64,000 nucleotides of DNA from Hyphomonadaceae bacterium (GCA_022844345.1 JALHLU010000005.1:196072-260071), one strand, 5' to 3'; positions 44,922 through 53,329 are shown, counted from the first letter of the stretch. Notes: generated by a model from the letters alone, not told the origin. Program-made: numbers and translations.

Positions 44922-47273
44922 TTAGTAGACCACGCCGAGGGTCACGACGAAGGTGCGGCCCTGGCCCGGCGTGACGCGGTTGCCGTGGACCTGGGAAAAA
45001 TAGAGCTCGTCCGACAGGTTGTAGCCGTTGAGCGAGACGCGATAGCGGTCCCAGCCGTACGACACGAAGCCGTCAACCGTCGTGTACGACGGGATGGCCG
45101 CGAGGTTGGATGTGCTGAGGAAGACCTCGCCCTGATAGGTCATACCTCCGCCAACCTCGAGGCCCGCGAGCGCACCCGTGAAGTTGTAGGTGGTCCACAG
45201 ACTCGCGGCCGTTTCCGGTGTGAAGGCGATGCGATTGCCCACGACCGAGATGGCCGTCGTGCCGCCGACGGGGGTGTAGGTGGTCGTCGAGTCGGTCACT
45301 TCCGTGTCGAGGAAGGTGGCGTTGGCGTTGACTGACCATTCATCGGTGATCGTGCCGGCAATGCCGATCTCGAAGCCCGTGATTTCCTGCGCATCGCCCG
45401 AGGTGACGTCGAGCAGGCCATCGGACCCGAAGATTTTCGCGTTGTCCTTCTTGGTCTGGAAGATGGCGCCCTGCAGCTGGAACCGGTCATCGAGCAGCCC
45501 AATGCGGCCGCCGATCTCGATGTTGGTGTTTTCCTCCGGCTCAAGGTCCCTGCTGGAAAACTCAACGCCCGTTCCCGGCGCCGCGATAGTGTCGCCATTG
45601 TTGGTTGATGCGCCCGGCGGTTTCGCCGACTGTGAGTAGTTCAGATACCATTGCTGGTTCGGCGCCGGCTCCCAGATCACGCCGATCTGTGGCGTGACGA
45701 AGTCGGTGTTGGAGGAGACTGGCGTGTAGCAGGTGGCGGGGACGGCAGGGACCGCCACATTGTTGCAGGTCGCAGGCAGCGCCGTGATGAAAGTCGTCGT
45801 GTTCTGGTCAACCTCATAGGCGCCCCAGCGCAGGCCGCCCACAAGCGACCACTGGCCGTTGAGCCATAGGCGTTCGTTGGCGAACACGCCGACATCACGC
45901 GTGGTGGTGTCGCGGATGTTGGAGCGGCCCGCCGCTATTGCAACGCCATCGGTGAGCGCTGGGTTGAACAGGTCGAGTGAAGCCCGCGTGCCGCCATAGG
46001 CGTACTGGTTGCGGTCGTTGTGCTGCCAGGCGGCGTCAAGGCCGACAGTGAGCTCGCTGCGCAGGCCGCCGAGCGGCGCGGTGATATGTGCGGCGGAGAT
46101 GTTCTGAACGCCTTGCGTATCCTGATCCCAGGGGCCCGGGCCGCCAGGCGTGGCCACGGGAACAGTCGCGGGATCGTTGTCGGTGAGCGCGATAACGCAG
46201 GTTGCGTTGCAGCTGGCCGGCGTAAACCGCGCATAGCGCTGGTAAGCGCCCCAGCGCGTATCGCTGGTGAGGGTGAGCCAGCTGGTCGCCTCGTGGCGCA
46301 GCCGGACCGTGACGGTGTCGACGGTCGTTTCGTCCACATCGGCGCGATAGCCGTAGAAGTTGGACGGGCTCACCCCGAAATCCGTCACCGGGCGGCCGAT
46401 GCCGCCGACCGTGGCGACTGGGATGCCGTAGTCGGTGAGCTTGCTCTCGTCCTGGTGGAGGTAGGCGATCGAAACGATGGTGGGCGAACCCAGGCCGAAG
46501 GCGAAGGACGGCGCGACACCCCAGCGTTCGGAATAGACGTGGTCGCGGCCGGTGTTGCCGCCCTCGTGCGTCATGGCGGCGATGCGCCCGGCCATGCCGT
46601 TTCCGAAATCCTGGTTCCAGTCGGCGGTAATGCGAAGGTGGTCGGCATCGCCGGCTGAAATCTGAGCTGAGCCAGCCGTTTCCGCATAGGGCGTCTTGGA
46701 CGTGGTGTTGATGCCGCCGCCCGCTGCGCCCCGGCCGAAGGCGGACGCCGAGGGTCCCTTGAACACTTCGACCTGGCCGTAGTTGAACGCGTCGCGCGTG
46801 TAGACGCCGAAGTCGCGCAGGCCGTCGGTGAATATGTCGTTCTTGGCGCTGATGCCTCTGATGAAGAACTGGTCGCCGCTCATGACGCCGCCTTCACCGA
46901 TCTGCGTCGTGATGCCAGGCACATTGCGCAGCGCCTGTTCGAGTGAGGTGACACCCTGCTCCTGCAGGATCTCGCCGGAGATTACGTTCACGGTCTGGGG
47001 CGCATCTTCCACATTGATCGTCGCGATCGACGTGACGACACGGCGGCCGTGAACATAGACGCGGTCGCGCTGGGAATCCTGTTCTTCCTCGGCATGCGGC
47101 CCGCTGGTCTGTTGGGGGGCGTCAGTCGCTGGCGCTTCAGCCGGAACCGTATTGGCGGCGATCTGCGCGAATGCGGGCAGTCCTGAAGCCGCCGCGAGCA
47201 CCAGAGCCATGGCCACGCTGGACCGCAGCCTGCGCGAACCATCCAGGCTGGTGGCGCTTTGATCGTCTGACAT
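44922..47273 (-). CDS. TonB-dependent siderophore receptor (catecholate/Fiu-PiuA type)
   Basis: A 783-residue outer-membrane ferric-siderophore transporter. A cleavable N-terminus ends about residue 36 (GLPAFAQ), and a long acidic linker leads to VYVHGRRVVTS. The plug has DAPQTVNVISGEILQEQGVTSLEQALRNVPGIT, DQFFIRGISAKNDIFTDGLRDFG and VEVFKGPSASAFGRGAAGGGIN. A 22-strand barrel ends TFVVTLGVVY with a terminal aromatic. The neighbouring piuC supports a catecholate-type iron role. GGGGAAG precedes ATG 47273. Likely iron-regulated through the repeats at 47295-47367. Confidence 0.93.
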   Translation of the reverse strand: MSDDQSATSLDGSRRLRSSVAMALVLAAASGLPAFAQIAANTVPAEAPATDAPQQTSGPHAEEEQDSQRDRVYVHGRRVVTSIATINVEDAPQTVNVISGEILQEQGVTSLEQALRNVPGITTQIGEGGVMSGDQFFIRGISAKNDIFTDGLRDFGVYTRDAFNYGQVEVFKGPSASAFGRGAAGGGINTTSKTPYAETAGSAQISAGDADHLRITADWNQDFGNGMAGRIAAMTHEGGNTGRDHVYSERWGVAPSFAFGLGSPTIVSIAYLHQDESKLTDYGIPVATVGGIGRPVTDFGVSPSNFYGYRADVDETTVDTVTVRLRHEATSWLTLTSDTRWGAYQRYARFTPASCNATCVIALTDNDPATVPVATPGGPGPWDQDTQGVQNISAAHITAPLGGLRSELTVGLDAAWQHNDRNQYAYGGTRASLDLFNPALTDGVAIAAGRSNIRDTTTRDVGVFANERLWLNGQWSLVGGLRWGAYEVDQNTTTFITALPATCNNVAVPAVPATCYTPVSSNTDFVTPQIGVIWEPAPNQQWYLNYSQSAKPPGASTNNGDTIAAPGTGVEFSSRDLEPEENTNIEIGGRIGLLDDRFQLQGAIFQTKKDNAKIFGSDGLLDVTSGDAQEITGFEIGIAGTITDEWSVNANATFLDTEVTDSTTTYTPVGGTTAISVVGNRIAFTPETAASLWTTYNFTGALAGLEVGGGMTYQGEVFLSTSNLAAIPSYTTVDGFVSYGWDRYRVSLNGYNLSDELYFSQVHGNRVTPGQGRTFVVTLGVVY

Positions 47274-47294
47274 TTCACTTCCCCGAGCGACTTC

Positions 47295-47367
47295 TGCACT
47301 TGCGAATGAGTTGCAACAAGAAGCTCATACCGGCGCGGCATGAGAATGCAAGTGCCTCGCAAGTGCA
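47295..47367 (-). promoter_or_regulatory. Candidate iron-regulatory site: inverted repeats upstream of the siderophore receptor
   Basis: TGCACTTGCGA (47295-47305) and TCGCAAGTGCA (47357-47367) are perfect 11-base inverted repeats. The first continues into TGCGAATGAGTTGCA (47301-47315), a TGC-N9-GCA dyad similar in layout to Fur/Mur boxes of alphaproteobacteria. A TGAGAATGC half-site lies at 47341-47349. The position, 22 to 94 bases before the receptor start, fits an operator. Assignment to Fur is inference. Confidence 0.45.
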
Positions 47368-47401
47368 AATTGACGCAGCTTGCTTCGGGGGAGTGGGGGA
47401 C

Positions 47402-47434
47402 AAAAAAGCGCCGACCTCTTGGGGAGGCCGGCGC
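47402..47434 (-). terminator. Rho-independent terminator ending the small-ORF/hairpin RNA
   Basis: On the minus strand GCGCCGGCCTC (47434-47424) pairs with GAGGTCGGCGC (47418-47408), one G-U, with loop CCCAA, then TTTTTT (47407-47402). Its 5' arm and loop contain CCTCCCCA, the motif repeated in the upstream hairpins. Confidence 0.9.
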
Positions 47435-47560
47435 CAGGCAGCGTCGAGAACGATTGGGGAGGAGAGAGATCGTTCCGCGCGAGGCGCCTCGCGGCGCCAA
47501 AGGGAATTCGGGAAGTAGCGGCCGACTGGGGAGGAAGCGCCGGCCGCTGCTTCGGGAGGA
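47402..47560 (-). ncRNA. Candidate regulatory RNA with repeated anti-Shine-Dalgarno hairpin loops (cuckoo-RNA-like)
   Basis: Downstream of the 43-residue ORF the minus strand has a chain of hairpins. Stem 1 is AGCGGCCG/CGGCCGCT (47548-47541 with 47524-47517), loop with TCCTCCCCA. A perfect palindrome CGCGAGGC/GCCTCGCG follows. Stem 3 is AACGAT/ATCGTT (47474-47469 with 47454-47449), loop with TCCTCCCCA again. The last is the terminator hairpin with CCTCCCCA. The motif is complementary to purine-rich ribosome-binding sites. The plan recalls the CCUCCUCCC-loop sRNAs (CcsR/cuckoo family) of Rhodobacter, which also follow a small ORF. Identity as a member is inference. Confidence 0.55.
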
Positions 47561-47565
47561 TGAGA

Positions 47566-47697
47566 TCAGGCGGCCAGACGGCCGGCGGCTTCAACCAGGT
47601 AAAGGATCGCGCTGGCGCCGAAGATAGCGAGCGGCAGGGCGAGGAGACGGGCCAGCACGTCCGGGCTGGCGGTCGACGTCTTGGGGAGGAGGGTCAT
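47566..47697 (-). CDS. 43-residue single-pass membrane protein
   Basis: A short frame from ATG 47697 to TGA 47566 with AAGGA ending 8 bases before the start. It encodes MTLLPKTSTASPDVLARLL, then a hydrophobic helix ALPLAIFGASAILYLVEAAG and a short end. No family recognised. The 5' codons (Thr-Leu-Leu-Pro) themselves contain CCTCCTCCCC, the motif found in the hairpins downstream. A promoter-like element lies about 96-124 bases upstream and a terminator closes the unit at 47402. Confidence 0.6.
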   Translation of the reverse strand: MTLLPKTSTASPDVLARLLALPLAIFGASAILYLVEAAGRLAA

Positions 47698-47792
47698 CGT
47701 GCAGTTCCTTGTATCCGGGGTCTCTTGCGGCCCCTGGGGGATGGGTAGGCAGGTTTGGCAGGCGGGCTTCTGTGTTCCCGTCCATGCACAAC

Positions 47793-47821
47793 CATATAGC
47801 CGAGGCTCAGACGGAATGCAA
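47793..47821 (-). promoter_or_regulatory. Candidate promoter for the small-ORF/hairpin RNA
   Basis: On the minus strand TTGCAT (47821-47816) and TATATG (47798-47793) are separated by 17 bases, predicting a start near 47786 and an ~89-base leader before the 43-residue ORF. Confidence 0.45.
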
Positions 47822-47972
47822 TGAATGAAAGTCTAAGCATTCAATATTTCTGCTGCGGCCGCGATCACATGCCCGCGATTTCATGCTGCAGGCGCTAACG
47901 TGCGCGCGTTTCCAGCCGCCTGACGGGATCGGTGAAACTTGACGGATCAGGTGCGGCGCGCTGTCAGGAAGC

Positions 47973-48593
47973 TTACTTCCGGGCAGAAAGCCCTGTGAAA
48001 ATAAGGGCTAGCAACCCATCCATCTCGGCCTGAAGCGCATCGAGCTGCTCAGTTGTCCACAGCTGCGGGATGCGGAACTTCATCATCGCGCACTGAACGA
48101 GGTCAGCCGTAATGGTGAGATCGGCCGGCGGAGCAAAATCGCCGGAAATCTGGCCTTCTTCGAGAATCTTCTCGATCTGGATCCGCTCCTGGGCATGTTC
48201 CTCGGCCAGGAATTCAGGACGCTCGCGCGCCATGATCTCGGCAAGCTCCATCAGTTTCGGGTGCTTCTCGAAGGTGCGGAACGTGCGCTCCAGCCGGAAG
48301 GCGAAGAAATCCCTGAGTTTTCTGGAGGGAGAACGCCCGGCATCGCGCAGGATGCCAATATAGCCGGTATAGGTTTCGGCGTTGAAATTGCGCGTCATCG
48401 CCTCGGCGATGTCGATCTTGGATGGATAGAAGCGATAGATATTGCCGGCCGACATGCTGCAGTCCGAAGCGATCTCGGACATGGTGGTCTTGTTGTATCC
48501 GTAGTGGAGGATACGGTCGGCGGCCGCCTGCAGGATGGCGAGGCGCGGATCGGCCTTGTCGGCCTGGATTTCGGTCGGCTGGGCTGCGGTCAT
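47973..48593 (-). CDS. TetR/AcrR family transcriptional regulator
   Basis: 206 residues. The N-terminal helix-turn-helix is RLAILQAAADRILHYGYNKTTMSEIASDCSMSAGNIYRFYPSKIDIAEAM (about residues 16-66). The ligand-binding domain follows, with FEKHPKLMELAEIMARERPEFLAEE. A much longer frame extends to 49157, but it runs through the gpsA region; ATG 48593 fits the family. No strong ribosome-binding site. It is divergent from gpsA with only 34 bases between the starts, so it may control itself and gpsA. The ligand is unknown. Confidence 0.9.
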   Translation of the reverse strand: MTAAQPTEIQADKADPRLAILQAAADRILHYGYNKTTMSEIASDCSMSAGNIYRFYPSKIDIAEAMTRNFNAETYTGYIGILRDAGRSPSRKLRDFFAFRLERTFRTFEKHPKLMELAEIMARERPEFLAEEHAQERIQIEKILEEGQISGDFAPPADLTITADLVQCAMMKFRIPQLWTTEQLDALQAEMDGLLALIFTGLSARK

Positions 48594-48599
48594 TCGGAC

Positions 48600-48627
48600 A
48601 TTGTAACAACGGAACGCTGAACGTTCA
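48600..48627. promoter_or_regulatory. Candidate TetR operator between tetR-family gene and gpsA
   Basis: The 34-base gap between the divergent starts holds the palindrome TGAACGTTCA (48618-48627) and the smaller TTGTAACAA (48601-48609), in an imperfect overall dyad ATTG...CAAT. The location suits an autoregulatory operator, but short palindromes are common by chance. Confidence 0.3.
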
Positions 48628-49653
48628 ATGAAATCTTCAGCACATAACGTCGATGGGTCTGGATTGTTCCAGCGAGTGGGGGTTGCCGGAGCGGGCGCCT
48701 GGGGAACCGCGCTGGCTGTCTGCGCGCTCGCGGCCGGGCGGGACGTTCGCATGTGGGCGCGCGAGGCGGACGTTGCCGAATCGCTTTCTGCAGGCGAGGG
48801 CAACCCGGCTTTCCTTCCCGGCGTCAGCATCCCCGCGATTCCTTCCTCCACCAACTTCGCTGCGCTTGCCGCTTGCGACGCCATTCTTCTGGTCGCCCCT
48901 GCGCAGCATCTTCGTGCGACGTTGAGATCGCTGGCGCCGCACCTCAAACCGGGCACGCCGATCGCGTTGTGCTCCAAGGGCATTGAGCGCGGCACGCTGA
49001 AGCCCATGACGGACGTGCTGGCCGAGGAAGCGCCTGACGCCTCGCCGGCTGTTCTTTCCGGTCCATCCTTCGCAAGCGATGTTGCGAAGGGCCTGCCGAC
49101 CGCCGTCACCCTTGCCTGCCCTGACCGCGCGGTCGGGGAGATGTGGATGCGCTCCATCGGCCGCCCGCACTTCCGGCCCTACTGGAGCGATGATCTGATC
49201 GGCGCGGAAGCTGGCGGGGCGATCAAGAACGTGCTCGCGATTGCCTGCGGCGTCTGCGAGGGCATGGCGCTGGGACGCTCGGCGCATGCTGCCCTGATCG
49301 CGCGCGGCTTTGCGGAGATGACACGCCTTGGCGTCGCGCTGGGCGGTCGCGCCGAGACCCTGGCGGGCTTGTGCGGGCTGGGCGATCTGGTGCTGACCTG
49401 CTCTTCGCCGCAATCGCGCAATATGAGCTTCGGGATGGAGCTGGGTCGCGGAAAATCGTCTGGCGAAATCCTCGCCGCGCGAACGTCAGTGACTGAGGGC
49501 GTCGAGACGGCGCCCGCCATCGTCGAGCTCGGCAAGCGGCTGGGTGTCGATCTTCCGATCTGCAATGTTGTGCTGGGCATAATTGAAGGCCGGCTGAGCG
49601 CGCGCGAAGCTGTCGATGTCCTGCTCAACCGTCCCATGAAAGGCGAAGGCTGA
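48628..49653 (+). CDS. gpsA: Glycerol-3-phosphate dehydrogenase [NAD(P)+]
   Basis: GpsA reduces dihydroxyacetone phosphate to sn-glycerol-3-phosphate for phospholipid synthesis. The frame has the Rossmann motif [15 protein letters not shown], then [46 protein letters not shown] and [17 protein letters not shown] with the catalytic Lys. The start is uncertain: ATG 48628 gives 341 residues; GTG 48676 would start at the first strand. Neither has a strong ribosome-binding site. It overlaps the YciI gene by one base (TGATGG), indicating an operon. Confidence 0.94.
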   Translation: MKSSAHNVDGSGLFQRVGVAGAGAWGTALAVCALAAGRDVRMWAREADVAESLSAGEGNPAFLPGVSIPAIPSSTNFAALAACDAILLVAPAQHLRATLRSLAPHLKPGTPIALCSKGIERGTLKPMTDVLAEEAPDASPAVLSGPSFASDVAKGLPTAVTLACPDRAVGEMWMRSIGRPHFRPYWSDDLIGAEAGGAIKNVLAIACGVCEGMALGRSAHAALIARGFAEMTRLGVALGGRAETLAGLCGLGDLVLTCSSPQSRNMSFGMELGRGKSSGEILAARTSVTEGVETAPAIVELGKRLGVDLPICNVVLGIIEGRLSAREAVDVLLNRPMKGEG

Positions 49654-49937
49654 TGGCGCTATTCCTGTTCCAGGGGGTCGACAAGCCAGGCGCGCTGGAG
49701 CTGCGCAAGGCCACCCGCTCCGCGCACCTTGCATGGATCGAGGCGCAATCGCCCCGCGTGAAGATTGGCGGGCCGATGCTGTCGGAAGATGGCGCGACGC
49801 CTGTTGGCTCGATGCTTGTGGTCGAGGCTGAATCGCTCGCCGAGGCAAAGACGTTGTTCGCGCAAGACCCCTATGCCCTCGCCGGGCTGTGGGCCGAGAC
49901 AAGCGTGCGTCCGTTCAACTGGCTGATCCGGCAATGA
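49653..49937 (+). CDS. YciI family protein
   Basis: 94 residues, starting within the gpsA stop codon. The YCII fold is seen in [74 protein letters not shown] and VRPFNWLI. The conserved His27 and Asp residues suit the proposed active site, but the reaction is unknown. gpsA followed by a yciI gene is a common alphaproteobacterial pair. Confidence 0.9.
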   Translation: MALFLFQGVDKPGALELRKATRSAHLAWIEAQSPRVKIGGPMLSEDGATPVGSMLVVEAESLAEAKTLFAQDPYALAGLWAETSVRPFNWLIRQ

Positions 49938-50767
49938 TGCGCGGCGCGGCTGTTGCGATGGCGCTGACGAGCCTTGCCCTGCCCGCGCTGGCGCAGCCGC
50001 CCGTCGCTCCGCCAATCCCGGAAGAGCCTCGCGCCTGCGAGGCCTGCCTGGCCGAGAAGCTTGAGCTGCCCCAGCGGTTGAACAAGGCGTTGAAGGCGGA
50101 CGACCGCTCGATGGAGCATCGCCTGCGCGACGAGAACCGGCAGGTGCGCAGGATAGTCGAGACTGCATGGCCGACGATGCGCGAGGTCACCGGCGCGCGC
50201 GTGCTCGATGTGGCGTCAGGCGGCGGGTATCTGGCGATCATCTTTTCCTCGCTCGTCGGCGAGAGCGGACATGTCGACATTCACAACACGCCCGGATGGA
50301 TTGCGCAGTTTCCCGGCATGGATCCGGAGATGCAGCGCAAATGGATCAAGCGGCAGAACATTGGCTGGGTAACGGCGGGCTGGAACGACCTTGATGCGCC
50401 GGACGGAAGCTATGACTTCATTCTGCTGGGCCAAGTCTATCACGACATCATCTTCGAGGGCGGCGACTTCGAAGCGCTGAACCAGCGCTTCTTCGACATG
50501 CTGTCGCCGGGCGGCCGCGTGATCGTGGAAGACCACGACGCCATCGAGACCATGCCCCTGATGCAGCAGGCGAACCTGCATCGCATCAGCCATGGCGATG
50601 TGATCGGCGATTTTCTCGCGGCGGGATTCCAGCAGGTGGCGTTCGAGGAAATCGAGAGCCGCCATGACGACCGCAAGATGAACGTGTTCTGGCCCAACGT
50701 GCGCGGGCGCACAGACCGTTACATCCTCGTGTTCGAGAAGCCGTTCGACGGTAGGCCGGCGCGGTGA
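49934..50767 (+). CDS. Secreted class I SAM-dependent methyltransferase-like protein
   Basis: 277 residues, overlapping the YciI gene by 4 bases (ATG 49934; ATG 49937 is also possible). A signal peptide (about residues 1-20, ending ALPALAQP) is followed by RACEACLAEK and a Rossmann methyltransferase core: GARVLDVASGGGYLAIIFSSLVG, YDFILLGQVYHDIIFE, LSPGGRVIVEDHD and FEEIESRHDDRKMNVFWP. Predicted methyltransferases with export signals are known in proteobacteria and their substrates are undefined; periplasmic SAM supply is unclear, so the activity is open. Confidence 0.82.
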   Translation: MMRGAAVAMALTSLALPALAQPPVAPPIPEEPRACEACLAEKLELPQRLNKALKADDRSMEHRLRDENRQVRRIVETAWPTMREVTGARVLDVASGGGYLAIIFSSLVGESGHVDIHNTPGWIAQFPGMDPEMQRKWIKRQNIGWVTAGWNDLDAPDGSYDFILLGQVYHDIIFEGGDFEALNQRFFDMLSPGGRVIVEDHDAIETMPLMQQANLHRISHGDVIGDFLAAGFQQVAFEEIESRHDDRKMNVFWPNVRGRTDRYILVFEKPFDGRPAR

Positions 50768-50792
50768 AGTGGCTGGATCGTTGAGCCCTGTT

Positions 50793-50917
50793 CCGCTCAT
50801 GCTGACGAAAGTCAGCATCCAGGAACGGTGCAGCCGCCGGAGAGGACTTTAAGCTACAAGCCGGGACAAGCCTCGCCGTCAGCCCTGGGTCCTGACTTTC
50901 GTCAGGACGAGCGGGGA
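50793..50917. repeat. REP-like pair of inverted palindromic units (BIME-like)
   Basis: Unit 1 has the palindrome ATGCTGAC-GAAA-GTCAGCAT (50799-50818) flanked by CCGCTC and CCAGG. Unit 2, in opposite orientation, has GTCCTGAC-TTTC-GTCAGGAC (50889-50908) with the same CCGCTC and CCAGG flanks. The shared core CTGACGAAAGTCAG and matching edges over about 31 bases show one repeat family in an inverted pair, in the gap between convergent genes. These could affect mRNA ends or nucleoid structure, or be RAYT-mobilised. Confidence 0.75.
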
Positions 50918-50949
50918 CGGAGCACTGCTTACAGGCGAACGGATAGCCC

Positions 50950-51660
50950 TTACGCGCGCACGAAATCCAGAAACACCGGCGCGCAGTCGCCCAGGCGCTT
51001 TTCCTGATAGCGCGTGGTGACGTGGTCAGTGGGGGGCGTGCGCCAGTCGTCGGCGCGGTTGGACTGCCAGCTGAAGCGGCCGTCGCTGATGACGGCGTGC
51101 AGCGCGCGGTTGGCGTAGTCGGCCCAGTCGGTGGCGAAGCGCAGTTTCGCGCCGGGCTTCAGCACGCGGGCCAGTTCGGCCACGAAATCCGGCTGCACGA
51201 GGCGGCGCTTGCGATGTCGCGTTTTCGGCCACGGGTCGGGGAAGAGGATGAAGGCGCGATCGATCGAGGCGTCTGCGAAGGTGGAAACAAGATCGCGCGC
51301 ATCGCCGCGGCGCAGGCGGATGTTGGAGAGGCCCTGCTCGTCGATGGCGGTGAGGAGTTTTGCGACACCGTCGACGAAAGGCTCGGCGCCGATGAAGGCC
51401 GTGCCGGGATGCCGGGCGGCCTGGCCAGCCAGATGCTCGCCGCCGCCAAAGCCGATCTCGAGCCATACCCCCTGCGTCGCTGCGCCGAAGAGGACGGCAG
51501 GGAAAAGTTCGCCCGGCCCGGCCTCCGGGATCGCCAGCTTCGGCAACAGGTTGTCCACGAGCCCCTGCTGGCGCTGGGACAGCGGCTTTCCAGCGGCGCG
51601 GCCGTAGAGGCGGTGGCGGGGTTGGCCATTCTTCGGGTCAGATGATGGGGCGTCGTTCAT
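50950..51660 (-). CDS. trmB: tRNA (guanine(46)-N7)-methyltransferase
   Basis: TrmB methylates G46 in the tRNA variable loop using SAM. The 236 residues have LYGRAAGKPLSQRQQGLVDNLLPKL at the start, the SAM motif VWLEIGFGGGEHLAGQA, IGAEPFVDG, NIRLRRGDARDL and the family signature FILFPDPWPKTRHRKRRLVQPDFV. It starts 14 bases after the mutM stop on the same strand. Confidence 0.95.
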   Translation of the reverse strand: MNDAPSSDPKNGQPRHRLYGRAAGKPLSQRQQGLVDNLLPKLAIPEAGPGELFPAVLFGAATQGVWLEIGFGGGEHLAGQAARHPGTAFIGAEPFVDGVAKLLTAIDEQGLSNIRLRRGDARDLVSTFADASIDRAFILFPDPWPKTRHRKRRLVQPDFVAELARVLKPGAKLRFATDWADYANRALHAVISDGRFSWQSNRADDWRTPPTDHVTTRYQEKRLGDCAPVFLDFVRA

Positions 51661-51673
51661 GCCGGCCTTGTGG

Positions 51674-52519
51674 TCACTTCTGGCAGGCGGCGCAATAGAA
51701 GGTGGAGCGTCCCGACTGAACGATCCGCTTCACCGGCCGCGCGCAGGCAAGGCAGAGCTCTCCCTCCCGGTCATAGATGCGGAAAGTGTGCTGGAAGTAG
51801 CCGAGCTCGCCGCCGGTGGATTTGTAGTCCGAGATGGTCGAGCCGCCGGCGAGGATGGCCTCCTCGATCACTTTCCTTACTTCGATGGCAAGCACTTCCA
51901 GCCTGTCGCGACGGATGGCGCCGGCCAGTTTCTTCGGGCTGATGCCGGAGCGATAGAGCGCCTCGCAGACATAGATGTTGCCGAGCCCGGCGACGACGTT
52001 CTGGTCAAGCAGCGCAGACTTCACCGGCGTCTTCTTGCCCCTGAAGGCGTCAGCCAGATAAGCGCCCGAAAACTCATTCGAGATCGGCTCGGGGCCCATG
52101 CCGGCGAACGGCGCATAGGTTGAGAGGCTGTCTGCCGGCCAAAGGTCCATGAAGCCGAAGCGGCGGGCGTCGTTGAACACCACGCGCGCCCCTCCCTGCA
52201 TCTCGAACACGACATGGTCATGCTTTTCCTCGCCCCCGGCGTCGTGATGGAACTTGCCCGGCGTCTTGCCTTGGACGGTGAACCGGCCGGTCATGCCCAG
52301 GTGCATGATCAGGGCTTCCCCGCTGGAAAGTTCCGCGACCAGGTATTTCGCCCGGCGGCCCATATGACGGAGCCTTGCGCCTTCAATGCGCTGGTTAAAA
52401 TTCTCCGGAAACGGGAAGCGCAGGTCTTTCCTGCGCGTTTCCACACGCAGGATGCGTTTACCTTCCATCGCAGGGGCGAGTCCGCGACGAACAGTCTCGA
52501 CTTCGGGAAGCTCGGGCAT
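51674..52519 (-). CDS. mutM: Formamidopyrimidine-DNA glycosylase
   Basis: This base-excision-repair enzyme removes 8-oxoguanine and formamidopyrimidines and nicks the strand. The 281 residues begin [14 protein letters not shown], with catalytic Pro2 and Glu3. They contain the Lys of [55 protein letters not shown] (helix-two-turn-helix) and a C-terminal zinc finger [25 protein letters not shown]. Divergent from ubiE (about 50 bases), a conserved alphaproteobacterial layout. Confidence 0.96.
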   Translation of the reverse strand: MPELPEVETVRRGLAPAMEGKRILRVETRRKDLRFPFPENFNQRIEGARLRHMGRRAKYLVAELSSGEALIMHLGMTGRFTVQGKTPGKFHHDAGGEEKHDHVVFEMQGGARVVFNDARRFGFMDLWPADSLSTYAPFAGMGPEPISNEFSGAYLADAFRGKKTPVKSALLDQNVVAGLGNIYVCEALYRSGISPKKLAGAIRRDRLEVLAIEVRKVIEEAILAGGSTISDYKSTGGELGYFQHTFRIYDREGELCLACARPVKRIVQSGRSTFYCAACQK

Positions 52520-52568
52520 CGCTGCGCATATAGCCGTGGGAAGGCCCTTCGCCTATGCTCCTGGCATC

Positions 52569-53327
52569 ATGGACGAAGACAAGGTCTCCTTCGGGTTCGA
52601 GGATGTGAGCCGGGATGAAAAATCCCGTCGCGTCAAAGGCGTGTTCGCGTCTGTCGCCTCCAAATACGACCTGATGAACGACCTGATGTCCGCCGGGGTC
52701 CACAGGATCTGGAAGGCGAACATGATCGCCTGGCTGAACCCGCAGCCGGGCGAGACGTTGATCGACGTGGCCGGGGGCACGGGCGATGTCGCGCGGGCAT
52801 TCCAGAAACGCGCGAACGAAGTGGCGCGCCGGCGCAATGTTTCGGTTGAGGCGATGACGTTCGTGTCCGACATCAACGAGGCGATGCTGGTAGCCGGCAT
52901 CAAGTCGGCGGACCAGAACATGCCCCGCGTGGCGTGCGACGCGGCCGCGCTGCCCTTCCCCGATCGCTGCGCCGACGCGGTGACGATTTCCTTCGGCATC
53001 CGCAATGTGGTGGAGATCGACCAGGCGCTGCGTGAATTCCGGCGCGTGCTGAAACCGGGCGGGCGGTTTGCCTGTCTCGAATTCTCGCACATGACGCATC
53101 GTGCGCTGCAGGACGCGTACGACGCCTATTCGTTCAAGGTGATTCCGGCCATGGGCGAACTGGTGACAGGCGACAAGGCCTCCTATCAGTACCTGATCGA
53201 ATCGATCCGGCGCTTCCCGATGCAGGATGAATTTGCCGATCGCATCCGCTCTGCCGGGTTCGGGCAGGTTGGCTACCAGAATTACTCCGGCGGCATCGCC
53301 GCGCTCCACACCGGATGGGCGGTGTAG
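52569..53327 (+). CDS. ubiE: Ubiquinone/menaquinone biosynthesis C-methyltransferase
   Basis: UbiE performs the C-methylation step of ubiquinone synthesis using SAM. The 252 residues have FGFEDVSRDEKSRRVKGVFASVASKYDLMNDLMSAGVHRIWK, the SAM motif LIDVAGGTGDVARAF, ITISFGIRNVVEIDQALREFRRVLKPGGRFACLEFS (UbiE signature) and QYLIESIRRFPMQDEF. ATG 52569 is chosen over the longer frame start at 52386. It is followed immediately by ubiB. Confidence 0.96.
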   Translation: MDEDKVSFGFEDVSRDEKSRRVKGVFASVASKYDLMNDLMSAGVHRIWKANMIAWLNPQPGETLIDVAGGTGDVARAFQKRANEVARRRNVSVEAMTFVSDINEAMLVAGIKSADQNMPRVACDAAALPFPDRCADAVTISFGIRNVVEIDQALREFRRVLKPGGRFACLEFSHMTHRALQDAYDAYSFKVIPAMGELVTGDKASYQYLIESIRRFPMQDEFADRIRSAGFGQVGYQNYSGGIAALHTGWAV

Positions 53328-53329
53328 GC

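Noticed and set aside
47973-49157. 394-residue open frame extending the TetR gene
   Set aside because: The extra N-terminus is the antisense shadow of gpsA; the TetR helix-turn-helix begins just after ATG 48593.
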